NCBI GenBank assembly: GCA_035714005.1
Contig: DASTMQ010000312.1
Span: forward strand, 1 to 23,472
DNA length: 23,472 bases
Source: AWTP1-13 sp035714005
GTDB taxonomy: Bacteria > Pseudomonadota > Alphaproteobacteria > Rhizobiales > Hyphomicrobiaceae
Direction: 5' to 3'
Part shown: piece by piece, positions 1 through 7,584 of the stretch
How the letters are laid out: each line of letters begins with the position of its first letter
Position numbering within the stretch: position 1 is the first letter of the stretch
The notes under the pieces: generated by a model
The model's database searches: none
Told to the model about the DNA's origin: nothing
The model's input: only the letters and a program-made list of their open reading frames with translations
Position numbers and translations under genes: made by a program

Positions 1-6
1 AACGAA

Positions 7-43
7 CGAGGCGGCCCATTCGCTTGGCGAAGGGGCCGCCTCG
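7..43 (-). terminator. Hairpin terminator after degP
   Basis: A perfect 11-bp stem (7-17 with 33-43) continues, after one A/G mismatch, into a further 5-bp stem (19-23 with 27-31) and a 3-base loop. Read on the minus strand it lies about 30 bases past the degP stop and is followed by TTCGTT, a short U-rich tail. This fits intrinsic termination of degP. Confidence 0.75.
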
Positions 44-72
44 GGCAGGGCCATGTGTTTCGGCCTGGCCGA

Positions 73-1593
73 TTAACCTTTCTTCAGTTGCACGGCGACA
101 AAGCGCAGATCGCCGCCCGACTTGATGCGCATGAGGACGGCCTTGCGCCCGAGCTTGGACGCCTCTTTGACGCCGTTGGCGACGTCGTCGGGGCTCTTAA
201 CCGTCAGGCCGCCGACCTCCAGGATGATGTCGCCCGATTTGATCCCCTTCTGGGCCGCGTCCGAGCTGCCATCCACCTCGGTGACGACCACGCCTTCCTT
301 GTTGGCGCCGCTGGCAGGGGCAATGGTGAGCCCGAGCTGGTCCATTTCGGTCGTCTGCGGCTCCTTGCTCGGCTCCGCCTTAGCAACCTCTTTACCGCTC
401 GGGAACTTGCCGAGTTTGACCTGCATGGTCTGCTCCTTCTGGCCACGCAAGACCTTGACGTCGACCTTGCTGTCCGGATTGAGCGCGGCGATTTTGCGGG
501 CGAGGTCGCGGCTGTCATCGATGTTCTGCCCGTTGACGGCCAGAATGGCATCGCCGTTCTTCAAGCCGGCGTCGGCGGCCGGGCTGGCGGCGGTCACCTC
601 GGTGACCAGCGCCCCCTTGGCCTCGGCCAAGCCGAGGCTCGCGGCCACGTCCTGGTCGACATTCTGAATCTTGACCCCGAGCCAACCGCGGCTGACGGAG
701 CCCGACGACTTCAGCTGCTCGACGACTTCCGTCGCCGTGCGGGCGGGAATGGCAAAGGCAATACCGACGTTGCCGCCCGAGGGACTGTAGATGGCGGTAT
801 TGACGCCCACCACCTCGCCATCGAGGTTGAAGGTGGGACCGCCCGAGTTGCCGCGGTTCACCGCGGCATCGATCTGCATGTAATCGTAGGGACCCGAGCC
901 GATGTCGCGTCCCTGCGCCGACACGATGCCGGCCGTCACGGTGCCACCGAGGCCGAACGGATTGCCGACGGCCACCACCCAATCACCGACGCGCGGCAGC
1001 TTGTCGGAGAATTTGACGAACGGGAAGGATTGGCTCGCCTTGATTTTCAAGAGGGCGACGTCGGTGCGCGAATCCGAACCAATGAGCTCGGCGTCGAACT
1101 TGTTGTCCTTGTCGAAGCTGACCTGGATCCTGTTGGCACCGTCGATGACATGGTTGTTGGTCACCACATAGCCGTCGGACGAGATGACAAATCCCGATCC
1201 CTGCGCCAGGCTCGGCCGGCCCGGGTTGGGCCCCGGCTGGCCGCGGAACTCGGGCGGCAACCGCTTAAAGAACTCGCTCAAGGGATGATCGTCGGGCAGG
1301 TCCGGCAGCAGGTCCTTGCCGCGCGGCGCGGCGCCCTTTTGGGCGACCTTGGGACCACCGTTGGTGACATGGATGCTCACCACCGCCGGTTTGACACGAT
1401 CGACAATGTCCGCAAACGACAGCGGTGCGCGCCCGAACGGCGTCTGCACGCTATCGGCCTTCTGCGCCTCGACACGCTCAAGCGGCAAACCCAGACCGAC
1501 GACGCCGGTCAGCGCCAAGAGCGCAAGCGTCGAGGCGAATACCACGCGCCGCTTACCGCGTAAGGCACCAGGGCTGAGGAGAGGGGAATCCAT
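73..1593 (-). CDS. degP: DegP/HtrA-family periplasmic serine protease (Do-like)
   Basis: Periplasmic protein quality-control protease that degrades or refolds damaged envelope proteins. The product is 506 aa. An N-terminal hydrophobic segment (about 17-36) acts as signal peptide or anchor. The trypsin-like domain shows the full HtrA triad: His148 in TNNHVI, Asp178 in RTDVALL and Ser250 in GNSGGP. Two PDZ domains follow at about 298-390 and 410-495. The size and layout match DegP/MucD of alphaproteobacteria. I chose the ATG at 1593 because GAGGT sits just upstream; an upstream in-frame ATG at 1644 would add 17 residues before the signal sequence. In rhizobia degP usually follows cycHJKL directly; here a plus-strand gene intervenes, so degP must have its own promoter in 1594-1705. 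A hairpin terminator follows the stop. Family assignment is very secure; the choice between DegP and DegQ/MucD naming is not. Confidence 0.95.
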   Translation of the reverse strand: MDSPLLSPGALRGKRRVVFASTLALLALTGVVGLGLPLERVEAQKADSVQTPFGRAPLSFADIVDRVKPAVVSIHVTNGGPKVAQKGAAPRGKDLLPDLPDDHPLSEFFKRLPPEFRGQPGPNPGRPSLAQGSGFVISSDGYVVTNNHVIDGANRIQVSFDKDNKFDAELIGSDSRTDVALLKIKASQSFPFVKFSDKLPRVGDWVVAVGNPFGLGGTVTAGIVSAQGRDIGSGPYDYMQIDAAVNRGNSGGPTFNLDGEVVGVNTAIYSPSGGNVGIAFAIPARTATEVVEQLKSSGSVSRGWLGVKIQNVDQDVAASLGLAEAKGALVTEVTAASPAADAGLKNGDAILAVNGQNIDDSRDLARKIAALNPDSKVDVKVLRGQKEQTMQVKLGKFPSGKEVAKAEPSKEPQTTEMDQLGLTIAPASGANKEGVVVTEVDGSSDAAQKGIKSGDIILEVGGLTVKSPDDVANGVKEASKLGRKAVLMRIKSGGDLRFVAVQLKKG

Positions 1594-1705
1594 GCGATTG
1601 ACCTCAAAGGTGAGAATGCCACAGACGTGGGTAGGAGAAGCCATATAGGCGGCCTGCCCTTACAGGCGGCTTTCAGCTGCATTAAAAGTTGGTAAGGATT
1701 GAGGC
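1594..1705. promoter_or_regulatory. Divergent promoter region between degP and the secreted protease gene
   Basis: This 112-bp gap separates two divergent protease genes and must carry both promoters. On the minus strand a TATATG stretch (around 1642-1648) could be a -10 box for degP, but I see no convincing -35 partner. AAGGA at 1694-1698 is the ribosome binding site for the plus-strand gene, and GAGGT just past 1600 serves degP. Confidence 0.45.
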
Positions 1706-2905
1706 ATGCGGCAGCGCCGAGACGGGCAAGCAAGGATGCCGCCGATGCTCGCCCCGGTTGCGGCGGCAAGGCGTGCGTTTTGCCGCCCCGCTGGATTTGC
1801 CGCCATCGCCATGCTGGCGGCCACGGTCAGCGCCGCAAACCCGCCGGCAGCGGCAGCGGGGCCGGCGCGCCTCGGCGGCGGCGGCACGGCGAGGCTGTCC
1901 GATCCCGTGGCGGTGTTTGGCCGCGATGACCGCGTCGACGTCCCCGCCCGATTGCAGGGGCTCAAGCAGCAGATCGGGCTCATTTTCAGCCAGCGCTCGC
2001 GCCTCCTGTGCACGGCCTTCTGCGTGGCGCCAAACGTCGTGGCGACGGCGGGACATTGTCTCTACCGCACGCACGGCGAACAGGCTCCGCCCTTGGCGGA
2101 TTTCTGGTTCGCACGCACCTTTGCTGGCAAGCGCCATTTTGAGCGCATTGCGGGATCGGGCCACAGCGCGGCGGCCCAGCACGTCATGTCGGGCAGCATG
2201 GACCTCAATGTGCGCCCGCCCATCGACGCCAGCAAGGATTGGGCCTTGGTGCGGCTGTCGCGCCCGGCCTGTGATCGCGGCGTGCTCAACCTGCGCGCGT
2301 TGGCGACGGAGGCCATCATCGCCGAGGCGGCGGCCGGCCGCATCGTGCAAGTATCCTACCATCGCGACTTTAAGCCGTGGCGATTGGCCTATTCCCGGCC
2401 CTGCGGCGTGGCGCGCAGCTTTGCGGCAGCGGATTGGGCGGCGATCGCCGGCGATTTTGCCGATCCGACGCAGCTGTTGCTGCACACCTGCGACACCGGC
2501 GGGGCCTCGTCCGGCTCGCCGCTGCTGCTGGAAACCGCCGAGGGGGTTGCGGTGGTGGGCCTCAACGTCGGCACTTACGTGCAGTCCAAGGTGCTGATGG
2601 AGGACGGGCGCATCAGCAAGCGCTTCGAGGCCGCCGAGGTGGCAAACACCGCCGTCAACAGCAGCGCCTTTGCCGGCAAGCTCGCCAGCTTCCGGCAGGC
2701 GGCAATCCTGGCCTCGGCCGATGAGATCCGCGCCTTGCAGCTGGCGCTGAAGCTGCGCGCGCTCTACGCGGGCCCGATCGATGGCGCCTATGGGGCGGGC
2801 TTGCGCTCGGCCATCGAGGCCTACGAGGCTGCGCAAGCCCTCCCCGTGACCGGTTTGGCGACAAAGGCGCTGTTGCAGCGGCTTCGCGGCCGGCCGTTGG
2901 ATTAG
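1706..2905 (+). CDS. Exported trypsin-like serine protease with C-terminal peptidoglycan-binding domain
   Basis: Probable secreted or periplasmic serine protease of 399 aa, unrelated in domain plan to DegP. The chymotrypsin-fold triad is visible: His117 in TAGHC, Asp178 in KDWALV and Ser269 in ASSGSP, the V8/glutamyl-endopeptidase style of motif. Residues about 335-395 form a peptidoglycan_binding_1-type repeat (LQLALK, GPIDGAYG, AIEAYEA and TGLATKALLQRL elements), which would tether the enzyme to the cell wall. The N-terminus is long and basic with a hydrophobic stretch at about 29-44 ending VSAAN, a likely signal peptide. The ATG at 1706 is supported by AAGGA seven bases upstream; ATGs at 1736 and 1745 are alternatives. 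The gene is divergent from degP and convergent with ccmH. The substrate is unknown; an envelope role is inferred from the domains. Confidence 0.88.
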   Translation: MRQRRDGQARMPPMLAPVAAARRAFCRPAGFAAIAMLAATVSAANPPAAAAGPARLGGGGTARLSDPVAVFGRDDRVDVPARLQGLKQQIGLIFSQRSRLLCTAFCVAPNVVATAGHCLYRTHGEQAPPLADFWFARTFAGKRHFERIAGSGHSAAAQHVMSGSMDLNVRPPIDASKDWALVRLSRPACDRGVLNLRALATEAIIAEAAAGRIVQVSYHRDFKPWRLAYSRPCGVARSFAAADWAAIAGDFADPTQLLLHTCDTGGASSGSPLLLETAEGVAVVGLNVGTYVQSKVLMEDGRISKRFEAAEVANTAVNSSAFAGKLASFRQAAILASADEIRALQLALKLRALYAGPIDGAYGAGLRSAIEAYEAAQALPVTGLATKALLQRLRGRPLD

Positions 2906-2965
2906 AGGCGTCGCGACTTGAGGAATGGAGACTTGAGGCGTGCAGACTTGAGGCGGGGAGATTTG
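2906..2965. repeat. 15-bp tandem repeat, four copies, between convergent genes
   Basis: Four consecutive 15-bp units start at 2906, 2921, 2936 and 2951, with consensus AGGCGTGNAGACTTG. The units are imperfect, but the AGG start and the A(C/T)TTG end are kept. The array fills almost the whole gap between the protease stop and the ccmH stop. No ordinary terminator hairpin is seen in this gap. Confidence 0.85.
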
Positions 2966-2971
2966 GGGGCT

Positions 2972-3553
2972 TTAGTTGGCGGCGTCGCGCCCGCGCTTGA
3001 TGAGTTCGGCGAGACGCTGCTGCTCGGCCGAGCTCAGGGGTTCGGCCGCGGCCTTGGCGGGGGCGTGCCCGGCGGCGCGCGTACGCCGGATCACACCTGC
3101 GGCCGCGGCGACCAGCAACAGCAACGGGGCAAGCCAAAGCAGCAGGGTGTGGGCGTTGAGCTTGGGGCGCAGCAGCGCGAATTCGCCGTATCGCGCCTCC
3201 ACGAAGGCCAACACGGCCTGGTCGCTATCCCCCGCCCGCAAGCGCTCGCGCACGATGAGGCGTAGATCCCTGGCCAGCGCCGCATTGGAATCATCGATCG
3301 ACTGGTTTTGACACACCAGGCAGCGCAGCTCCTGCGAGATCGAGCGCGCGCGGGCCTCGAGCGCGGGATCGGCCAACATCTCGTCGGGCTCAACGGCGGC
3401 GGCACGGGGCACGGCGAGCACAATGAAGAGGAGGCACAAGCGGGCGGCCGCCCCGAGCCTGCGGCACGCGGCCGTCCACAGGCGTCTGCGCCGTCCCGGT
3501 CCCTGCCTCGGGCCGAGAAGCAAAGCGCGCGGCGATGCCAGCAGATGGCGCAT
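2972..3553 (-). CDS. ccmH: Cytochrome c maturation protein CcmH (CycL), thiol-reducing subunit
   Basis: Membrane-anchored thioredoxin-like subunit of the system I haem lyase, which reduces the CXXC of apocytochrome c in the periplasm before haem ligation. The product is 193 aa. The diagnostic motif LRCLVCQNQSI places the redox cysteines at 78 and 81. A signal/anchor segment lies at about 38-53 and a second membrane helix at about 117-134, followed by a basic cytoplasmic tail. The ATG begins three bases after the ccmF stop, so translation is probably coupled. The roughly 35-residue basic stretch before the signal sequence is unusually long for CcmH, but no later ATG precedes the hydrophobic core. 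It is the last gene of the operon ccmI-ccmE-ccmF-ccmH. Confidence 0.95.
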   Translation of the reverse strand: MRHLLASPRALLLGPRQGPGRRRRLWTAACRRLGAAARLCLLFIVLAVPRAAAVEPDEMLADPALEARARSISQELRCLVCQNQSIDDSNAALARDLRLIVRERLRAGDSDQAVLAFVEARYGEFALLRPKLNAHTLLLWLAPLLLLVAAAAGVIRRTRAAGHAPAKAAAEPLSSAEQQRLAELIKRGRDAAN

Positions 3554-3556
3554 CGG

Positions 3557-5533
3557 CTATTCGGCCGCCTGCGGGATGGCGCGACGGGCGCGGCGCGGCA
3601 CCCCGATGCGCAGGCGACGATCGGAGAGGGAGAGTAGGCCGCCCAATGCCATCACGATGGCGCCCAGCCAGATCAAGCGCACCAGCGGATTGAAGTAGAG
3701 CCGCACTACCCAGCCGCCCGCGACCTGTTCGTCGCCCAGCACGACGTAGAGGTCGCCGCGCCAGCCGACGTGAATGCCGGCTTCGGTGGTCGTCTGCCGC
3801 GGCGTCTCAAAAGTTCGCTTCGAGGGTGCAAGCTCGGTGACCGGACTGCCGTCGCGCGTCACCACCATCAGGCCGACCACCTCCTGGTAGTTTGGCCCTT
3901 GCCGCGGGGCCACGCCGCGGAAACTCAACTCATAGCCGGCGATGGCGGCGCGCTCGCCCTGCCGCAGGATCACAACCTGCTCCTCGCGCCAGGCCGAGGT
4001 GGCAACGATGCCGATCACGGTCAGGCCAAGGCCGGCGTGGGCCAGCATGCCGCCGTAGGCCGAGCGCGGCAGACCAAACGCGCGACGCACGACCTCGCCA
4101 CGGTCCGCCGCCAACAGCTTCACCCGCGTCCCCCACTCGCAAAGCGGCCCGGCGATGACCCAGGCGCCGAGCGCGATACCGAACGGCGCCAGCCAGGGTC
4201 CGCGCCATTCCAACACCAAGGTTGCGAGCATCGCCAACAACGCCAGGCCGACGCCGGCAGCCAGACGTTGCGCCGCCCCCAACAGGTCGCCGCGTTTCCA
4301 CGCCAGCAAGGGTCCGAGCGGCATGGCGAGCAGGAGCGGTACCATCAGAGGTCCAAAGGTCAGGTTGAAATAGGGCGGCCCGACCGAGATCTTGGCGCCG
4401 GTGATGGCTTCGAGTGCCAACGGATAAAGGGTGCCGATGAAGACGGTGGCGCAGGCCACCGTGAGCAGGACGTTGTTGAGAACCAGGCTGCCTTCCCGGC
4501 TGATGGGCGCGAACAGGCCGCCTTGTCGCAGCTGCGGCGCACGCCAAGCATAAAGGGCGAGCGCGCCGCCGATCAGCAGCGTCAGGATCGCCAGAATGAA
4601 AATGCCACGCCTTGGATCGACGGCAAACGCGTGCACCGAGGTCAAGATGCCCGAGCGCACCAGGAAGGTGCCGATCAGCGACAAGGAAAAGGCGAGGATG
4701 GCCAGCAGAATGGTCCACACCTTGAGGGCCTCGCGCTTCTCCATCACCAGCGCCGAGTGCAGCAGGGCCGTGGCGGCGAGCCAGGGCATAAAGGAGGCGT
4801 TCTCGACGGGATCCCAGAACCACCAGCCGCCCCAGCCCAGCTCATAGTAAGCCCACCAAGAGCCCATGGCGATGCCGAGCGTCAGCAGCATCCAGGCGGC
4901 GAGCGTCCACGGCCTGACCCAGCGCGCCCAGGCCGCATCCGTGCGCCCCTCGATCAGGGCGGCGATGGCAAATGAAAAGGCCATCGAGAGCCCGACATAG
5001 CCGCCATAGAGAAACGGCGGATGGAACGCCAGCGCCGGATCCTGCAGAATTGGATTGAGACCGCGGCCCTCGGGCTGCGGTGGAATGCGGTCAAACGGGG
5101 ATGAGGCAAAGACAATAAAGACCAGGAAAGCGACGGCGATCGCCGCCTGCACGGCCAGAACATTGGCGCGCACCGTATCGGGCAGGTTGCTGCCGAACAG
5201 GGCGACGGCGGCGCCGAAGAGGGCAAGGATCAGCACCCATAGCAGCATGGAGCCTTCGTGGTTGCCCCACACGCCGGAGAATTTGTAGATCAGCGGCTTG
5301 GCCGTGTGCGAATTGGCCCACACGACCTCGACCGAGAAGTCGGAGGTGATGAAGGCGTGCGTCAGCGCGAGGAAGGCAAAGGCCAGTAGAGTGAGTTGGG
5401 CCAAGGCTGCCGGCGGCGCCACCGCCATCAGCCGCGCATCACCGACGCGGGCTCCCCAGGCCGGCAACAGCATCTGCACCAGGGCGACGGAAAGCGCCAG
5501 GATCAGCGCGAAATGTCCAAGCTCGATGATCAT
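3557..5533 (-). CDS. ccmF: Haem lyase CcmF (CycK)
   Basis: Large multi-spanning inner-membrane protein that attaches haem delivered by CcmE to apocytochrome c. The product is 658 aa, the usual CcmF length, with many hydrophobic segments. The tryptophan-rich haem-binding loop WGGWWFWDPVENASF lies at about 234-248. Conserved histidines include His171 in ALAFHPPFLYGG and His259 in ALLHSALV, matching His173 and His261 of the E. coli protein by pattern. The frame stays open far upstream, across ccmE in another frame, but homologues begin MI-ELGHFALILAL, so the ATG at 5533 is the start. The ribosome binding site is weak (GGAG about 12 bases upstream). That fits translational coupling to the small ORF that ends in a 4-base overlap here. 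Confidence 0.96.
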   Translation of the reverse strand: MIIELGHFALILALSVALVQMLLPAWGARVGDARLMAVAPPAALAQLTLLAFAFLALTHAFITSDFSVEVVWANSHTAKPLIYKFSGVWGNHEGSMLLWVLILALFGAAVALFGSNLPDTVRANVLAVQAAIAVAFLVFIVFASSPFDRIPPQPEGRGLNPILQDPALAFHPPFLYGGYVGLSMAFSFAIAALIEGRTDAAWARWVRPWTLAAWMLLTLGIAMGSWWAYYELGWGGWWFWDPVENASFMPWLAATALLHSALVMEKREALKVWTILLAILAFSLSLIGTFLVRSGILTSVHAFAVDPRRGIFILAILTLLIGGALALYAWRAPQLRQGGLFAPISREGSLVLNNVLLTVACATVFIGTLYPLALEAITGAKISVGPPYFNLTFGPLMVPLLLAMPLGPLLAWKRGDLLGAAQRLAAGVGLALLAMLATLVLEWRGPWLAPFGIALGAWVIAGPLCEWGTRVKLLAADRGEVVRRAFGLPRSAYGGMLAHAGLGLTVIGIVATSAWREEQVVILRQGERAAIAGYELSFRGVAPRQGPNYQEVVGLMVVTRDGSPVTELAPSKRTFETPRQTTTEAGIHVGWRGDLYVVLGDEQVAGGWVVRLYFNPLVRLIWLGAIVMALGGLLSLSDRRLRIGVPRRARRAIPQAAE

Positions 5534-5670
5534 CGGCGCCCGATGCTCCGACCAATGCCTCGATGGGTCCAGGCGCCCGGCGCGGCGCCGGCACCGTAGT
5601 GCACCCCTGCAAGGGCGCCAGAGGCAGGCCGCCGATGCCCGGGCTGCCGCGGTGTGCTCGCCGTCGTCAT
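5530..5670 (-). CDS. Candidate 46-aa bridging ORF between ccmE and ccmF
   Basis: An ATG at 5670-5668 overlaps the ccmE stop in an ATGA arrangement. The frame stays open for 46 codons, and its TGA overlaps the ccmF ATG in a second ATGA. The predicted peptide begins MTTASTPRQPG and ends GRSIGRR. It is rich in Gly, Ala, Arg and His and has no membrane segment, so it is not a CcmD-like protein. It could be a real small protein, or a translated spacer that keeps ribosomes moving from ccmE to ccmF. I do not recognise it. Long open frames arise easily at this GC content, so coincidence is possible. Confidence 0.35.
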   Translation of the reverse strand: MTTASTPRQPGHRRPASGALAGVHYGAGAAPGAWTHRGIGRSIGRR

Positions 5671-6146
5671 TTCTGCGCCTGCCCTTTGGCCTTAACCTCG
5701 TTGGCCTCGGCAGCGCCACCCTGCCAGACGCCCTGCTCCTTGAGCGCCTTGGCCACTTCGGGGGGCATGTAAGTCTCATCATGCTTGGCGAGCACGGTGT
5801 CGGCAAGAAAGCGTCCCGAGGCATCGAGTGTGCCCTCGGTGACGACGCCCTGTCCCTCGCGGAAGAGATCCGGCAGGATGCCCGTGTAGCTGACGGCGAT
5901 GGTGCTGGCTTTGTCGGTGACGGCAAACTCGACCGTGCTGCCGGCGCCGCGTTTGACGCTGCCGACGGCGACCAAGCCTCCAAGGCGAATGCGCTTGCCC
6001 GGGCCAATGCCTTTTTGCGCGATCTCGCTTGGCGTGTGGAAGAAGACAATGGTGTCGCGCAGGGCAACGAGCACGAGCGTGACGGCGAGGCTCAGGATGG
6101 CAACGCCGACACCGATGATGACTGCACGACGCTGTTTGCGGGTCAT
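5667..6146 (-). CDS. ccmE: Periplasmic haem chaperone CcmE (CycJ)
   Basis: Binds haem covalently in the periplasm after export by CcmABCD (not in this window) and passes it to CcmF. The product is 159 aa with one N-terminal membrane anchor (about 8-29) and an OB-fold domain. The haem-binding histidine is His122 in LAKHDETYMPPEV, with Tyr126 as the conserved axial ligand; this matches His130/Tyr134 of E. coli CcmE. The ATG overlaps the ccmI stop (ATGA at 6146-6143), so the two genes are translationally coupled. The stop is followed 133 bases later by ccmF, a wider gap than usual, filled by a small open frame. Confidence 0.97.
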   Translation of the reverse strand: MTRKQRRAVIIGVGVAILSLAVTLVLVALRDTIVFFHTPSEIAQKGIGPGKRIRLGGLVAVGSVKRGAGSTVEFAVTDKASTIAVSYTGILPDLFREGQGVVTEGTLDASGRFLADTVLAKHDETYMPPEVAKALKEQGVWQGGAAEANEVKAKGQAQK

Positions 6147-7279
6147 GAGCCCAGACCCAGGCTTGTGGCCAAAGCGCTGAGCTCGCCCAGTGCGCGCTCG
6201 TCGCCGGCAAAATTGCGGCGGGCCTCGGCTAGGGCCGCGCGCGCCTCACTTTTGCGATCCAAGACGACGTAGGCGTTGACGAGCCGGCGCCAGCCCGCCA
6301 AGTCGTTGCCGTTCTGCTTGAGCCGCTGCGCCAGTCCGTCGACCATGCCGGCGATCATCCGACCGCGATCCTCGGGCGAAAGCGCCTGGGCGGCGGCGAC
6401 ATCGGCCGGGCTCGGACCGGGGCTGGCGGGCTTGCCATCCGCCCCCACGCGCCGGCTCAAGTCGTCGAGGCGTTCGCTCACGGCTGCGCGCCAGGGCGCG
6501 GCGGCAGGCGCGGCGGACAAGAGCGCGCGGTAGTCGCTCAGCGCCTCGTTGAGCTTGCCGTCCTGCTCCTTGGCCACGGCCAGCCAAAAGCGTGCTTCGA
6601 TCCGATCTGGTTCTAGCTTGAGCAGTTTCTCGTAGGCGCGCCGCGCCTCTTCGTTGACGACGCCATCGTTGGCGAGCATGCTGGCCTCGCCAAAGCCCAC
6701 CAGCAATTTTGCCGTTTCGCCGTTGAGCTGCATGGCACGCGCGTAGGCGCTGGCCGCATCGCGATAGCGTCCGAGCTTGAGATACACCGGCGCCAAGGCC
6801 TCCCACCCTTCCGCCTCCGCCGGGTGCTCGCGCAAGCGTGCCTCCACGCGTGCCACCAGCTCGAGGATACCGGCCTGCTCGGCGGCCAGCTGCTGGCGGG
6901 CCGCGGCAGGGAAGGCCGGCATGCCCGGCGAGCCATGGACGAGGTAGAGGCAGACGACGAACGCCGGTAACAGCGCCGCGGCGGCAATAACGAGGCGGCC
7001 GTGCCAGCGGCCGGCCAACCCCGATAAGGCTTGGCCTGCCCCGCCTGCCTCGGCACCCGCCAGCAGGCGGCGCGAAATTTCGAGGCGGGTGGCAGCGGCC
7101 TCATCGGCGTCAATAATGCCCTGGGCCCGATCGGCCTCGAGCTCCTCCAGCTGGTCGCGGTATACGGCAAGGCTGCCCGCGCGCCGCTGATCGCCGCCGC
7201 CGGCAGGCCGGGCGAGCGGCGCCAGCACGACCGCCAAGACCGCCGCCGTCATCATCGCGAAAAGGATCCACAGGAGCAT
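6143..7279 (-). CDS. ccmI: Cytochrome c maturation protein CcmI (CycH), apocytochrome chaperone
   Basis: Presents apocytochrome c to the CcmF/CcmH ligation complex. The product is 378 aa. Membrane helix 1 is at about 2-22, then a cytoplasmic loop with the CcmI motif VYRDQLEELEADRAQGII (39-56), then helix 2 at about 96-115. The periplasmic part contains TPR-type helices (about 145-275) and a C-terminal apocytochrome-binding region. The ATG at 7279 is chosen over far upstream in-frame ATGs because it begins exactly at membrane helix 1 and has GGGAAG close upstream. It is the first gene of the operon. A TTGCCA/TATTGC promoter candidate lies about 30-58 bases upstream. Confidence 0.93.
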   Translation of the reverse strand: MLLWILFAMMTAAVLAVVLAPLARPAGGGDQRRAGSLAVYRDQLEELEADRAQGIIDADEAAATRLEISRRLLAGAEAGGAGQALSGLAGRWHGRLVIAAAALLPAFVVCLYLVHGSPGMPAFPAAARQQLAAEQAGILELVARVEARLREHPAEAEGWEALAPVYLKLGRYRDAASAYARAMQLNGETAKLLVGFGEASMLANDGVVNEEARRAYEKLLKLEPDRIEARFWLAVAKEQDGKLNEALSDYRALLSAAPAAAPWRAAVSERLDDLSRRVGADGKPASPGPSPADVAAAQALSPEDRGRMIAGMVDGLAQRLKQNGNDLAGWRRLVNAYVVLDRKSEARAALAEARRNFAGDERALGELSALATSLGLGS

Positions 7280-7584
7280 GCAGTCTTCCCGGCCGCTCGA
7301 TCTCTCTTGCAATAGGACCGGGGCCCGGGTGTGGCAAGGCAGACCGGCGCCGCTGACAGATCTGTCGCGGGCCGAGCCGAGCCAAAAGCTTGTTAGGACC
7401 CGGGCGGTGGTACTGGGCCCAGGCAAACCCTGAGGATCCCACCCCGTGCAGGAGGCGCTTGGGGGGTTGGGCGATGCGGGCCAGGGCTTGGGGGGCTCGG
7501 CGCGGGCCGGCGCGCTCGTCGGCGCCAAAGGCCAGGGGGCTTAGGGGGCGCGGGGATTAGGCCATGAACCCGTGCGCCGTTGAC
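7280..7584. other. Intergenic region upstream of ccmI, G-rich
   Basis: No gene is seen here. Nearest ccmI it holds the candidate promoter and the palindrome GACAGATCTGTC (7355-7366). From about 7455 to 7550 the plus strand is very G-rich, with three imperfect repeats of a GGCTTGGGGGG-like string. I recognise no RNA gene. Confidence 0.6.
7309..7337 (-). promoter_or_regulatory. Candidate promoter of the ccmIEFH operon
   Basis: On the minus strand, TTGCCA (7337-7332) and TATTGC (7314-7309) are separated by exactly 17 bases, resembling housekeeping -35 and -10 boxes. This would give a short leader of about 20-25 bases to the ccmI ATG. A perfect 12-bp palindrome lies 17 bases further upstream, at 7355-7366. 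The assignment is by eye only. Confidence 0.45.

Noticed and set aside
55..1563. 502-codon plus-strand open frame opposite degP
   Set aside because: It is the antisense shadow of a certain degP gene, has no recognisable domain and reflects codon bias in high-GC DNA.
3770..4975. 401-codon plus-strand open frame opposite ccmF
   Set aside because: Composition is Gln/Gly/Arg-rich low complexity, antisense to a certain ccmF.
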